Positions 8,776-17,021 of a stretch of DNA of 64,000 bases are shown here, piece after piece; position 1 is the first letter of the stretch; each line of letters starts with the position of its first letter. Position numbers and translations under genes: made by a program. The notes beneath the pieces were generated by a model, which made no database searches, had not been told where the DNA came from, and saw only the letters and a program-made list of their open reading frames with translations. Source of the DNA: Sphingomonas sp. (GTDB taxonomy: Bacteria; Pseudomonadota; Alphaproteobacteria; Sphingomonadales; Sphingomonadaceae); assembly GCF_019635515.1 (NCBI RefSeq), contig NZ_JAHBZI010000002.1, forward strand, positions 1,045,664 to 1,109,663, read 5' to 3'.

Positions 8776-9869
8776 TGTCGCTTGAACCGCTGTTTCAGCC
8801 GATCACCTTCGGCAATCTCACGCTCCCCAACCGCTGGGTGATGGCGCCGATGTCGCGCTATGCTTGCCCTGATCGCGTGCCGACGCCCGAGCTTTCCGCC
8901 TATCATCGCCGCCGTGCCGAGGGCGGGGTCGGGCTGATGATGACCGGCGGCTGCGCTATCGACCGGATCGAGGCCAATAATTCGCCGGTGCTCGCCGATT
9001 TTCGCGCCGTGTCGCAGCCGGCGTGGGAAGATCTGGTCACCGAGACGCATTTGGCCGGTGGGCATATCTCGCTGCAGATGTTTCATGCCGGCGGCCGCTT
9101 CAACCGCGAGCCGTGGTGGCGGCCGGCGCCGTTGGTGAGCCCGTCGGGGCTGGGCGGGCCTGATTTCGTCGTCGGCGAGCCGCTGAGCGACGAGGCGATT
9201 GCTGACATCATCGCCGGGTTCGGTGAAGCGGCGGCGGACGCCAAGCGGATCGGCTTCGACGCGGTCGAGATTCATGGTGCGCATGGTTTCCTGATCGACC
9301 AGTTCTTCTGGGACCAGACCAACAAGCGCGGCGACCGCTGGGGCGGGGTGCATCTCGGGGATCGGCTCGAATTCGCGCTGGAGATCTACCGCGCCGCGCG
9401 CGCCGCGGTCGGGCCGGACATGCCGGTATCGTTGCGGATTTCGCAGTGGAAGGAACAGGATTATCTCGCCCGGCTCGCCGAAACCCCCGACGCGCTGGCG
9501 GCATGGGTCGGGCCGTTTGTCGATGCCGGGGTCGATTATATCAGTTGCTCGCAGCGCCGCTTCTGGCAGCCGGAATTCGAAGGTTCGGACATGAATTTGG
9601 CTGGCTGGGTCAAGAAGGTAACCGGCGCGCGGACGATGGCGGTCGGATCGATCGGGCTGGACCGCGACGTCACCGCCTCCTTTGCCGGCGACAGCGCCGT
9701 GCCGGCGCCGCTGACCGGGCTGGTCGAGATGTTCGAGCGCGGCGATTTCGATCTGGTCGGGCTCGGCCGTGTTCTGCTCGCCGATCCGCACTGGATCGAA
9801 AAGGTGCGCGAGGGCCGCTTCTCCGAGTTGATCCCGTTCGACGCCAACGCCGCCAATGTGGTCTGGTAG
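8775..9869 (+). CDS. NADH:flavin oxidoreductase (Old Yellow Enzyme family)
   Basis: This 364-residue FMN-dependent TIM barrel probably reduces or demethylates an activated unsaturated substrate. It begins SLEPLFQPITFGNLTLPNR. It has the APMSRY motif, the active-site strand EIHGAHGFLIDQFFWDQTNKR (His-x-x-His replaced by His-Gly-Ala-His) and LEFALEIYRAARAAVG. It resembles the single-domain OYE/2,4-dienoyl-CoA-reductase-like branch without the iron-sulfur extension. The ATG at 8775 shares its A with the previous stop codon, indicating coupled translation. Confidence 0.9.
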   Translation: MSLEPLFQPITFGNLTLPNRWVMAPMSRYACPDRVPTPELSAYHRRRAEGGVGLMMTGGCAIDRIEANNSPVLADFRAVSQPAWEDLVTETHLAGGHISLQMFHAGGRFNREPWWRPAPLVSPSGLGGPDFVVGEPLSDEAIADIIAGFGEAAADAKRIGFDAVEIHGAHGFLIDQFFWDQTNKRGDRWGGVHLGDRLEFALEIYRAARAAVGPDMPVSLRISQWKEQDYLARLAETPDALAAWVGPFVDAGVDYISCSQRRFWQPEFEGSDMNLAGWVKKVTGARTMAVGSIGLDRDVTASFAGDSAVPAPLTGLVEMFERGDFDLVGLGRVLLADPHWIEKVREGRFSELIPFDANAANVVW

Positions 9870-9872
9870 GGT

Positions 9873-11033
9873 ATGCTGACCGGACCCGATCATCTCGAGG
9901 AACTGGCGGGCAAGCGCCTGCCGCGCTTCCTGTTCGATTATATTCGCGGCGGATCCTATGGCGAGGAGACATTGCGCGCCAATCGCGGCGCGCTGGGCGA
10001 ACTCAAGCTCAAGCAGCGGGTGATGCGCGATGTGTCGCACATCGACACGTCGATGTCGCTGTTCGGCCAGGCGGCGTCGCTGCCGTTCGGACTGGGACCG
10101 GTCGGGCTGGCGGGCATGTGCGCCCGGCGCGGCGAGGTCCAGGCAGCGCGTGCGGCGGAGGCGGCAGGGGTGCCGTTCTGCCTGTCGACCGTGTCGGTCT
10201 GCGATGTCGGCGAAGTCGCGGCGGGCACGACCAAGCCGTTCTGGTTTCAGCTCTATATGATCCGCGACCGCGCCTTTCTCGCCGATCTCCTCCACCGCGC
10301 CGCCGAGCATTGCAGCGTGCTGGTGTTCACCGTCGATATGCCGGTGGCGGCGCTGCGTTACCGCGATTTCCGCTCGGGCATGTCGGGCGCGCCGGGGCTC
10401 AAGGGCCAGTTGCGGCGGGCGATGCATGCGATGGCGCGGCCGGCGTGGAGCCTCGATGTCGGCCTGCGCGGCGCGCCGCTGTCGCTCGGCAACCTCAAGC
10501 CGGTGCTCGGTAGCAAGGCGGCGATGCAGGATTTCGCCGGCTGGATCATGCGCAACTTCGATCCGTCGGTGACCTGGGACGATCTCGCCTTTGTCCGCGA
10601 GCATTGGCAGGGGCCGCTGATCATCAAGGGCGTGCTCGATCCCGACGATGCCGAAGCCGCGGTCGGTGCCGGCGCGGACGGGATCGTGGTCTCGAACCAT
10701 GGCGGCCGCCAGCTCGACGGTGCGCTCGGCTCGGCCGAAGCCTTGCCGGCAATCGCCGCGCGGATCGACGGGCGGGCTACTGTGCTCGCCGATGGCGGGG
10801 TCCGCTCGGGGATCGACCTCATGAAGATGCTCGCCTTAGGCGCCGATGGCGTGCTGCTCGGCCGCGCCTGGGCCTATGCGTTGGCGGTCGGCGGGCAGGC
10901 AGGGGTCGCGGCGCTGTTGCAGGGCTTCGATCGCGATTTGCGCGCGGCGATGGCGATGACCGGCTGCAACCGCCTCGCCGATATCGGACCGCACCTCCTT
11001 GCCCATTCCTCCATCGAAAGCGCTGACGGATGA
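9873..11033 (+). CDS. FMN-dependent alpha-hydroxy acid dehydrogenase (LldD/glycolate-oxidase type)
   Basis: The 386-residue protein oxidises an L-2-hydroxyacid to the 2-oxoacid using FMN. The family motifs are present: FDYIRGGSYGEET near the N-terminus, LPFGLGPVGLAGM, WFQLYMIRDR, IIKGVLDPDDA, and the active-site block GIVVSNHGGRQLDG with catalytic His and substrate-binding Arg, then VLADGGVRSG and ALGADGVLLGRAW. It starts 3 bp after the OYE gene. With the D-2-hydroxyacid dehydrogenase upstream, the operon has enzymes for both hydroxyacid stereochemistries, which suggests epimerisation through a 2-oxoacid. Confidence 0.92.
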   Translation: MLTGPDHLEELAGKRLPRFLFDYIRGGSYGEETLRANRGALGELKLKQRVMRDVSHIDTSMSLFGQAASLPFGLGPVGLAGMCARRGEVQAARAAEAAGVPFCLSTVSVCDVGEVAAGTTKPFWFQLYMIRDRAFLADLLHRAAEHCSVLVFTVDMPVAALRYRDFRSGMSGAPGLKGQLRRAMHAMARPAWSLDVGLRGAPLSLGNLKPVLGSKAAMQDFAGWIMRNFDPSVTWDDLAFVREHWQGPLIIKGVLDPDDAEAAVGAGADGIVVSNHGGRQLDGALGSAEALPAIAARIDGRATVLADGGVRSGIDLMKMLALGADGVLLGRAWAYALAVGGQAGVAALLQGFDRDLRAAMAMTGCNRLADIGPHLLAHSSIESADG

Positions 11034-12319
11034 CCGAAGCCCCCTATCCCCGGCCCGCCAGTGGCTGGACCGTCGTCATCCTGCTGCTGGTCGCCTATAT
11101 CGTGGCGGTGATGGACCGGCAGATATTGAGCCTGCTCGTCCAGCCGATCCGCCATGATCTTGGGATCACCGATACCCAGGTGAGCCTGCTCCACGGCTTC
11201 GCGTTCGTCATCACCTTCACCGTGCTCGGGGTGTTCTTCGGGCGCGTCGCCGACCGCGGCAATCGCCGCAACCTGATCGTGATCGGCATGATCGTGTGGT
11301 GCTTCGCCACCGTCGCCTGCGGGTTGGCGCGCAACTTCACCGAGCTGTTCGCGGCGCGGATGGCGGTGGGGGTGGGCGAGGCGGCGCTGTCGCCGGCGGC
11401 CTATTCGCTGATCGCCGACTATTTCGCGCCGGAAAAGCGCGGCCGGGCGATGGGCGTCTACACCATGGCGACGTTCATGGGATCGGGCGTGGCGATGATC
11501 GCCGGGGCGCTGGCGATCCTGTCTACCATGGGTGCCAGCGAAGTCGCGGTGCCGCTGCTGGGGATGATGCCGAGCTGGAAGGCGGCGTTCATCGTCGTCG
11601 GGCTGCCCGGCTTGCTCGTCGCCGCGGCGCTGGCCTTCATCCGGGAACCGGTGCGCCGCGAGCGTGCCAAGGAACTTGCCGGATCGTCGACCTTGTCCTT
11701 TGCCCGCGACAATTTCCGCATCCTCAGCGTCATGATCCTCGGCCTGGCTTGCAATGCGCTGGCGAGTTTCTCGCTGATCACCTGGACGCCGACGGTGTTC
11801 ATCCGGCTGTTCGAATGGCCCGCCAGTTCGATCGGCGTGGCCTATGGCCTGATCCTCGCAGGCCCGGGTGCGCTCGGGATCCTCTTCGCCGGCTGGCTCG
11901 CCGACCGCATGGCCAAGGTGGGCGGGCCCGGGCCGCTGAAGCTAGCCAGCTATGCGCTGGCCGGAGTCATCCCGCTATCGTTATGGGTTGGTTTGGCGAT
12001 CAGCCCGGGCATATCTATTGCGGCGCTGATCGGATGCAGCTTCCTGCTGGCGATGCCGACCGGGCTGGCGCCGCTCGCCATCTATCAGATCACCCCCAAC
12101 GAGCATCGCGGCCAGCTGATCGCGGCCTATCTGCTCGCCGCCACCTTGGCTGGGCTGGGCCTCGGGCCGACGATCGTGGCGGGGACCAAGGACCTGTTGT
12201 TCGGCGACGATCTCAAGATCGGTCTTGCGCTCGCTCTGGTCACGACCTTGGCGGCGATTGCCGGCTTCGCCTTGCTGTCGCTGGCATCGCGCATGACGGC
12301 ACCTGCGGCCAGCAAATGA
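11030..12319 (+). CDS. MFS transporter (spinster-like, organic acid carrier)
   Basis: The 429-residue inner-membrane carrier has about 12 hydrophobic segments. The MFS loop 2-3 signature is GVFFGRVADRGNRRNLIVIG (about residues 64-83), and the second half repeats it as AGWLADRMAKVG. The N-terminal VAVMDRQILSLLVQPI is common to a sphingomonad MFS subfamily found beside TonB receptors. It overlaps the preceding gene by ATGA. It probably completes import of the substrate taken up by the receptor at 4166. Confidence 0.9.
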   Translation: MTEAPYPRPASGWTVVILLLVAYIVAVMDRQILSLLVQPIRHDLGITDTQVSLLHGFAFVITFTVLGVFFGRVADRGNRRNLIVIGMIVWCFATVACGLARNFTELFAARMAVGVGEAALSPAAYSLIADYFAPEKRGRAMGVYTMATFMGSGVAMIAGALAILSTMGASEVAVPLLGMMPSWKAAFIVVGLPGLLVAAALAFIREPVRRERAKELAGSSTLSFARDNFRILSVMILGLACNALASFSLITWTPTVFIRLFEWPASSIGVAYGLILAGPGALGILFAGWLADRMAKVGGPGPLKLASYALAGVIPLSLWVGLAISPGISIAALIGCSFLLAMPTGLAPLAIYQITPNEHRGQLIAAYLLAATLAGLGLGPTIVAGTKDLLFGDDLKIGLALALVTTLAAIAGFALLSLASRMTAPAASK

Positions 12320-12473
12320 CGCCGGTCGCGCGTATCGAGGGCCGAGCTTGCCCGTTCGGAGATGGCGGGTTTGCGACCCGATATCGGTCGTTACGTGCTT
12401 GGGTTGATCCAGCAACTGTCGGCCTCGAATCTCTACCCTCCCACGGTATCGCGCAGGACCGGCCGTCGCGGCT
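12320..12473. other. Convergent intergenic spacer
   Basis: This 154-bp stretch lies between two convergent genes. I see no open frame with gene-like composition and no convincing terminator hairpin. Confidence 0.5.
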
Positions 12474-13436
12474 TCAGAGGCGGCTGGGCGCGGTAAGAAA
12501 GGCGTGCATCCCCATCCACCGCATGAAGGCGTCGAACCAGCCGGTGCTGGTGGTTTCTTTCGGATACATGCCGAAGCCGTGCCCGCCCTGCTCATAGAGG
12601 TGGAACTCGACCGGGCGCCTGGCCGTCCGCCAGCTCTCGATCAGGCCGAAGCCGGTATTGCCGAACAGCGGATCGTCGGCGGCGAGCGCGACGAACATCG
12701 GGGGGGCATCGGCGGGCACCGTAATCGGCGCGAGCGGACCGTAGATATTGCCGATGAATGCGGGTCTCGCGTCTTCCCCCGCCACGGTGGTCGCCATCGT
12801 CAGCATCGCCCCGGCGGAGAAGCCGACCATGCCGATGCGATCGGCATCGACGTGCCACTCCGCCGCCCGGCGGCGAACGAGGGCGAAGGCGGCGCGGGCA
12901 TCGGCGATCTGCGGCGCGAGTTGCCTCATCGCTTCTTCCGGGGTCGCGCGCGGCGGCCGGGCGGCGCCTGAAAACATCTCGCGCATCGATTGCTCGAATG
13001 CCGCCATTTCCACCGGGGTCTGGTTGAGCCGGTATTTGAGAACGAACGCGGCGACGCCATGCGCCGCCAGCGCCTTGGCAACGTTCCACCCTTCATTGTC
13101 CATCGACAGGGTGCGAAAGCCGCCGCCCGGCGCGACGATGACGGCGGTGCCGGTGGCATTGGCCGGATCGGGCAGGAACGGCGTCAGCGTCGCGACCGTG
13201 ACGTTGCGGGCGAACCTGCTGCCATATTGGCTGTGCCAACTCTCCGTGGCGGTCGCGCCTGGCAGCGGGCCGGTGCCGAGCTCGATCGCCGATGGCTGAT
13301 CGGGGATGGCGATCGGCGTCATCTTGTCGTTCTGGGCATGTGCCGGGAGGGCGGCGACGCAGAGCGCCGCCACCGCGACCATGGCGGCGCGACGCGCCAG
13401 GCGGAGAGGATTGGTCAGGTTCATCGTTCGTCCCAT
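12474..13436 (-). CDS. Secreted alpha/beta hydrolase, xylan acetyl/feruloyl-esterase-like
   Basis: The protein has 320 residues with a signal peptide ending near AHAQ. The alpha/beta-hydrolase features are the oxyanion loop IVAPGGGFRTLSMDNEG, the nucleophile elbow GFSAGA, the acid in ALAADDPLFG and the histidine in GGHGFGMY. This BD-FAE-like family removes acetyl or feruloyl esters from hemicellulose. The ATG at 13436 is chosen because GGAGA precedes it; MNLTNPL at 13424 is an alternative start. It is the last gene of a minus-strand set with GH43 and a sugar permease, consistent with debranching of arabinoxylan. Confidence 0.82.
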   Translation of the reverse strand: MGRTMNLTNPLRLARRAAMVAVAALCVAALPAHAQNDKMTPIAIPDQPSAIELGTGPLPGATATESWHSQYGSRFARNVTVATLTPFLPDPANATGTAVIVAPGGGFRTLSMDNEGWNVAKALAAHGVAAFVLKYRLNQTPVEMAAFEQSMREMFSGAARPPRATPEEAMRQLAPQIADARAAFALVRRRAAEWHVDADRIGMVGFSAGAMLTMATTVAGEDARPAFIGNIYGPLAPITVPADAPPMFVALAADDPLFGNTGFGLIESWRTARRPVEFHLYEQGGHGFGMYPKETTSTGWFDAFMRWMGMHAFLTAPSRL

Positions 13437-13464
13437 GGCATGTCTCCGATCTGGCATGGCGGAA

Positions 13465-14484
13465 TCACTTTGGTCCGGGCGCCGAGACGCCGGCATCGGT
13501 CTGGATCACCGGTCGCATCGTTCCGTCGGCATTGTAGTGGAGGCGTTCGACCGTCACCGCACGGCGCCCGATCGCGCCGTTCAGGTCGCCGATCGTCAGG
13601 GACGCGTTGTGCAGGAAAAGGTACCAGACACCCTTGAACCTCGCGATGCCGGGATGGATGGTGAAGCTGTATTTCCCCGAGCCGGTGAGCTCGCCGCGAT
13701 AGGTCCAGGGCCCCTTGATCGACGGCGCGGTCGAATAGGACACGCGCTCGTCGCGGTGCGTCGAACGATCGAGCGAGGCATAGGTGAGGTAATAGAGGTT
13801 GCCGCGCTTGTGCAGCCACGGCCCCTCTTCGAAGTGCGGCGGCGTGATCTCGGTGATCGGACCGTCAATCTCGATCATGTTGGGCTTGAGCCTGGCGATG
13901 TAGCATTGCCGATTGCCCCAGGCGATCCAGGTCGTGCCATCGTCGTCGGTGAAGACGGTCGGGTCGATATCCTCCCAGCTGTGCGTGCCCTTGGGCGTCA
14001 TCTCGTTGGTGATCAGCGCCGATCCCCTGGCGTCGACGAACGGGCCGGTGGGGTTGTCTGACACAGCCACCGCGATCGCCTTGCCCGGATGGGTGTCGTC
14101 ATGCTCGACGGCTGCGTAGAACCAGTATTTGCCGTTCTTGTAGATCGCCTGCGAGGCCCAGGCGTCCTTCTTGGCCCATTTGAAATCGGCGACGCGCAGG
14201 ATCGGACCATGATCGGTCCAATGCTTCATGTCGGTGGTGGAATAGACCAGCCACTCGCGCATGTTGAACATCTCGTCGCGCTGCGCCTCGTCGTGTCCGA
14301 CATAGAGATAGAGGCGATCGCCGATGACGAGCGGGGCGGGATCGGCGGTGAACTTGTCGCGGATGATCGGATTGGATCCTGGCACCGGGTTGGTCCGGTT
14401 CTGACTCCAGGCCGGTGTCGTTATGGCGAGCGCCGCCAGGGTCGCCGTCAGGCGCAAAACGCCGCTACCGGGCCGCACCGCCAT
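13465..14484 (-). CDS. Exported glycoside hydrolase family 43 (arabinofuranosidase/xylosidase type)
   Basis: The protein has 339 residues with a signal peptide (ITTPAWSQ). The GH43 five-bladed propeller features are an N-terminal catalytic-base region FTADPAPLVIGDRLYLYVGHDE, the middle Asp in SWEDIDPTVFTDDDG, and the general-acid Glu in HFEEGPWLHKRGNLYYLTY. Later strands read KYSFTIHPGIARFKGVWYLF. Members cleave alpha-L-arabinofuranosyl or beta-xylosyl ends. The start ATG shares its A with the stop of the upstream permease (TGATG). An extended 798-codon frame runs through the permease region, but the signal peptide and coupling fix the start at 14484. Confidence 0.9.
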   Translation of the reverse strand: MAVRPGSGVLRLTATLAALAITTPAWSQNRTNPVPGSNPIIRDKFTADPAPLVIGDRLYLYVGHDEAQRDEMFNMREWLVYSTTDMKHWTDHGPILRVADFKWAKKDAWASQAIYKNGKYWFYAAVEHDDTHPGKAIAVAVSDNPTGPFVDARGSALITNEMTPKGTHSWEDIDPTVFTDDDGTTWIAWGNRQCYIARLKPNMIEIDGPITEITPPHFEEGPWLHKRGNLYYLTYASLDRSTHRDERVSYSTAPSIKGPWTYRGELTGSGKYSFTIHPGIARFKGVWYLFLHNASLTIGDLNGAIGRRAVTVERLHYNADGTMRPVIQTDAGVSAPGPK

Positions 14485-15791
14485 CAGCCACTCGCTCCCG
14501 CTTCGCGCTGCCCGCCGGTCGGCCTGGAACCCCACAACGCGTAGAACAGCACATAGGCGCAGCACAAAGCGGTCAGCAGGAAACCCCAGTTGAGCCCGTA
14601 ATCGTCCGCGATCCGGCCCTGGATGAAGACCAGGGCGCCGCCCGCGATCGACATGATCAGCAGCCCCGAGCCTTCTTCGGTCAGCGGGCCCAGACCGCGG
14701 ATCGAGAGCGCGAAGATCGTCGGGAACATGATCGAGATGAACAGCCCGATCGCCATCAGCGCGTACATGGCGAGCGGCCCGGTCACGAACACCGCGACCA
14801 GCGCGCATGCGATCCCGCCGATGGAGAAGAGAGCCAGCACTTTCTCCGCCGCGACGAAGCGCATGATCCAGGCGCCGGCGAAGCGGCCGACCATCATCCC
14901 GCCCCAGAAGAAGGCGAGATAGGATGCCGCATCCGCCTTGGTGATGTTGGCGATCTGCTCCTGCGATGAGAAGTTGATGAACAGGCTGCTCACGCCGATC
15001 TCGGCATAGACGCACAACGCAATGGCGCCGCAGCCGAAGACGAGGTTGCGATGTTTCCACAGCGAGAGACCCTTGCGCGCCTCTGCGCTGGCGCGGCGTG
15101 TCGAGGCGCCCAGTTCCGGCAACTTCGCCAGCGCGATCGCCACGGCGAGCGCGGCAAGGACGATGGCGACGATCAGATAGGGCAGCTCCGTGGCCTGGGC
15201 ATCGGCCATGCGCTCGGCATAGGTGAGCTCGCGACCGTCCAGCGACGTTCCGCCCACGGTTCGGGCGAGGATCAGCTGCTGGCCGAAGATGATCGCCAGC
15301 ACATCGCCGGTGGTGTTGAACGCCTGTACCAAGGTCAGCCGCGATTCCGCGGTTTCCGGCGGGCCGATCACCGCCACATAGGGGTTCGCCGCCACCTGCA
15401 GCAGCGCGATCCCGCACGAGACGGTGAACAGCGCGGCCAGCGTCACCCAATAAGAAGGCAACCCCGCCGCCAGGATCATCCCCAGCGAGCCGATGGTCAT
15501 GACCACCAGCCCGGTGGTCAGCGCGCGCTGATAGCCGATCCGCTCGATCAGCAAGGCCGAAGGCACGGAAGCGAGCAGATAGCCGACAAACCAGGTCGAT
15601 TCGATCAATGTCGTCTGAAAATAATTGAGCTCGAACACGCTGCGGAGGTGCGGCAGCAGCGTGTTGTTTATGACGGTGATGAAGCCCCACATGAAAAACA
15701 GCGTGGCGAGGAGGGCCAGGGCCGGACGATAGCCCGCCCGCACGCCGGTACCGCCGCTCGCCCCGGTTTCCCCGATAGGTGACACCGCCAT
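14484..15791 (-). CDS. FHS-family (FucP/GluP-like) sugar:H+ symporter
   Basis: This 435-residue, 12-TM major facilitator has the FucP-type signatures FFMWGFITVINNTLLPHLR in TM1 (written here as FFMWGFITVINNTLL and following), GIALLQVAANPYVAVIGPP with the conserved Asn-Pro, and LTLVQAFNTTGD. The family imports fucose, galactose, glucose and arabinose. It heads the minus-strand esterase-GH43-permease set and is divergent from galM, so pentoses or hexoses released outside the cell are probably its cargo. Confidence 0.92.
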   Translation of the reverse strand: MAVSPIGETGASGGTGVRAGYRPALALLATLFFMWGFITVINNTLLPHLRSVFELNYFQTTLIESTWFVGYLLASVPSALLIERIGYQRALTTGLVVMTIGSLGMILAAGLPSYWVTLAALFTVSCGIALLQVAANPYVAVIGPPETAESRLTLVQAFNTTGDVLAIIFGQQLILARTVGGTSLDGRELTYAERMADAQATELPYLIVAIVLAALAVAIALAKLPELGASTRRASAEARKGLSLWKHRNLVFGCGAIALCVYAEIGVSSLFINFSSQEQIANITKADAASYLAFFWGGMMVGRFAGAWIMRFVAAEKVLALFSIGGIACALVAVFVTGPLAMYALMAIGLFISIMFPTIFALSIRGLGPLTEEGSGLLIMSIAGGALVFIQGRIADDYGLNWGFLLTALCCAYVLFYALWGSRPTGGQREAGASG

Positions 15792-15812
15792 CAGCCCCTC
15801 CGCTTCGGCAAA

Positions 15813-15842
15813 TTGCTTGCCCGTTTTTTGTCGGACTATATA
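15813..15842 (+). promoter_or_regulatory. Candidate promoter for the arabinose operon
   Basis: TTGCTT (15813-15818) and TATATA (15837-15842) are separated by 18 bp in the AT-richer divergent spacer, 49 bp upstream of the galM start. Confidence 0.4.
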
Positions 15843-15890
15843 TGCAGGCGAACAGCGTCAATCCTGCGGCGCGGCTTTGAGGAGGTGGAG

Positions 15891-17015
15891 ATGAGGGGAT
15901 TGCTGCTTGGGGCGGCCCTGTGCGCGGCTTCGCCGGCGATCGCGGCTGACGCGGTTCTCGCTCCAGCGGGCAAGCTCGCTGACGGAACCCCGATCGAATC
16001 GATCACGCTCAAGAACGCGCGCGGAATCGAAGCGCGGGTGATCACCTATGGCGCGACGCTCCAGTCGCTGATCGTCCCGGATCGGAAGGGCAAGCGCGCC
16101 GAAGTGACGCTCGGCTATGATTCGGCGGCCGCTTATGAGGCCCGGCCGAACTATTTCGGCGTGACCGTCGGCCGTTACGCCAATCGCATCGCGGGCGGGC
16201 GCTTCACGCTGGACGGCAGCGGCTACCAGCTGACCCAGAACGACAAGGCCAATTCGCTGCATGGCGGCAAGCAGGGCTTCGACAAGCGGATCTGGGCGAT
16301 CCGCTCAGTCTCGAGCGGTCCCGTCGCCAGGGTCGTGCTGGGCCTGACCAGTCCCGATGGTGACCAGGGCTATCCGGGCCAGGTCGAGGTCACCGTCACC
16401 TATTCGCTCGACGAGGCGGGCGATCTGGCGATCGCCTATGAAGCCGCGACCGACAAGCCGACGGTCGTCAACATGACCAATCATGCGCTGTTCAACCTGG
16501 CCGGGGACGGTGCGCCCGAAGGCACTTCGCGCCAGCTGCTGACCATTCCGGCGCGCGCCTATACGCCGGTCGATGACAAGCTGATCCCGACCGGCGAACT
16601 GAAGCCGGTCGCGGGCACGGTCTTCGATTTTCGCAAGCCCCGTTTGATCGCGGAAGGGCTGCGCGACGGCCGCGATCCGCAGATCGTGATCGGGCGCGGC
16701 TACGACCATAATTTCGCGCTCGACAAGGGTCAGACCGCCGCGCCGCAGCTCGCCGCGCGACTGGAGGACCCGGTCTCGGGCCGGGTGCTGGAAGTGCTGA
16801 GCACCGAACCGGGGCTGCAATTCTACACCGGCAACTTCCTAGACGGCACGCTCGCCGGCCGCAGCGGACGCATCTATCGCATGGGCGACGGTATCGCGCT
16901 CGAACCCCAGAAATTCCCCGACGCGCCCAACCAGCGGGGATTCGCATCGGCGCGGGTCGATCCCGGCAAGCCGTATCGGCACGTCATGATCTATCGCCTG
17001 TCCATCGCGCGCTGA
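15891..17015 (+). CDS. galM: Aldose 1-epimerase (mutarotase), exported
   Basis: The 374-residue protein interconverts alpha and beta anomers of free sugars. It has a signal peptide (ALCAASPAIAADA) and the GalM landmarks: YGATLQSLIVPDRKG, GVTVGRYANRIAGG, the catalytic-His region NMTNHALFNLAG, GYDHNFAL, and the catalytic Glu region STEPGLQFYTGN. The start is fixed by a strong GAGGAGG ribosome binding site at 15880-15886. Six bases separate it from the dehydratase gene. Anomer conversion feeds the anomer-specific sugar dehydrogenase encoded at 20405. Confidence 0.93.
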   Translation: MRGLLLGAALCAASPAIAADAVLAPAGKLADGTPIESITLKNARGIEARVITYGATLQSLIVPDRKGKRAEVTLGYDSAAAYEARPNYFGVTVGRYANRIAGGRFTLDGSGYQLTQNDKANSLHGGKQGFDKRIWAIRSVSSGPVARVVLGLTSPDGDQGYPGQVEVTVTYSLDEAGDLAIAYEAATDKPTVVNMTNHALFNLAGDGAPEGTSRQLLTIPARAYTPVDDKLIPTGELKPVAGTVFDFRKPRLIAEGLRDGRDPQIVIGRGYDHNFALDKGQTAAPQLAARLEDPVSGRVLEVLSTEPGLQFYTGNFLDGTLAGRSGRIYRMGDGIALEPQKFPDAPNQRGFASARVDPGKPYRHVMIYRLSIAR

Positions 17016-17021
17016 CGGGCG

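Noticed and set aside
13465..15861. A single 798-codon minus-strand GH43 fusion
   Set aside because: The first half is an out-of-frame shadow of the FHS permease; the real GH43 begins at 14484 with a signal peptide.
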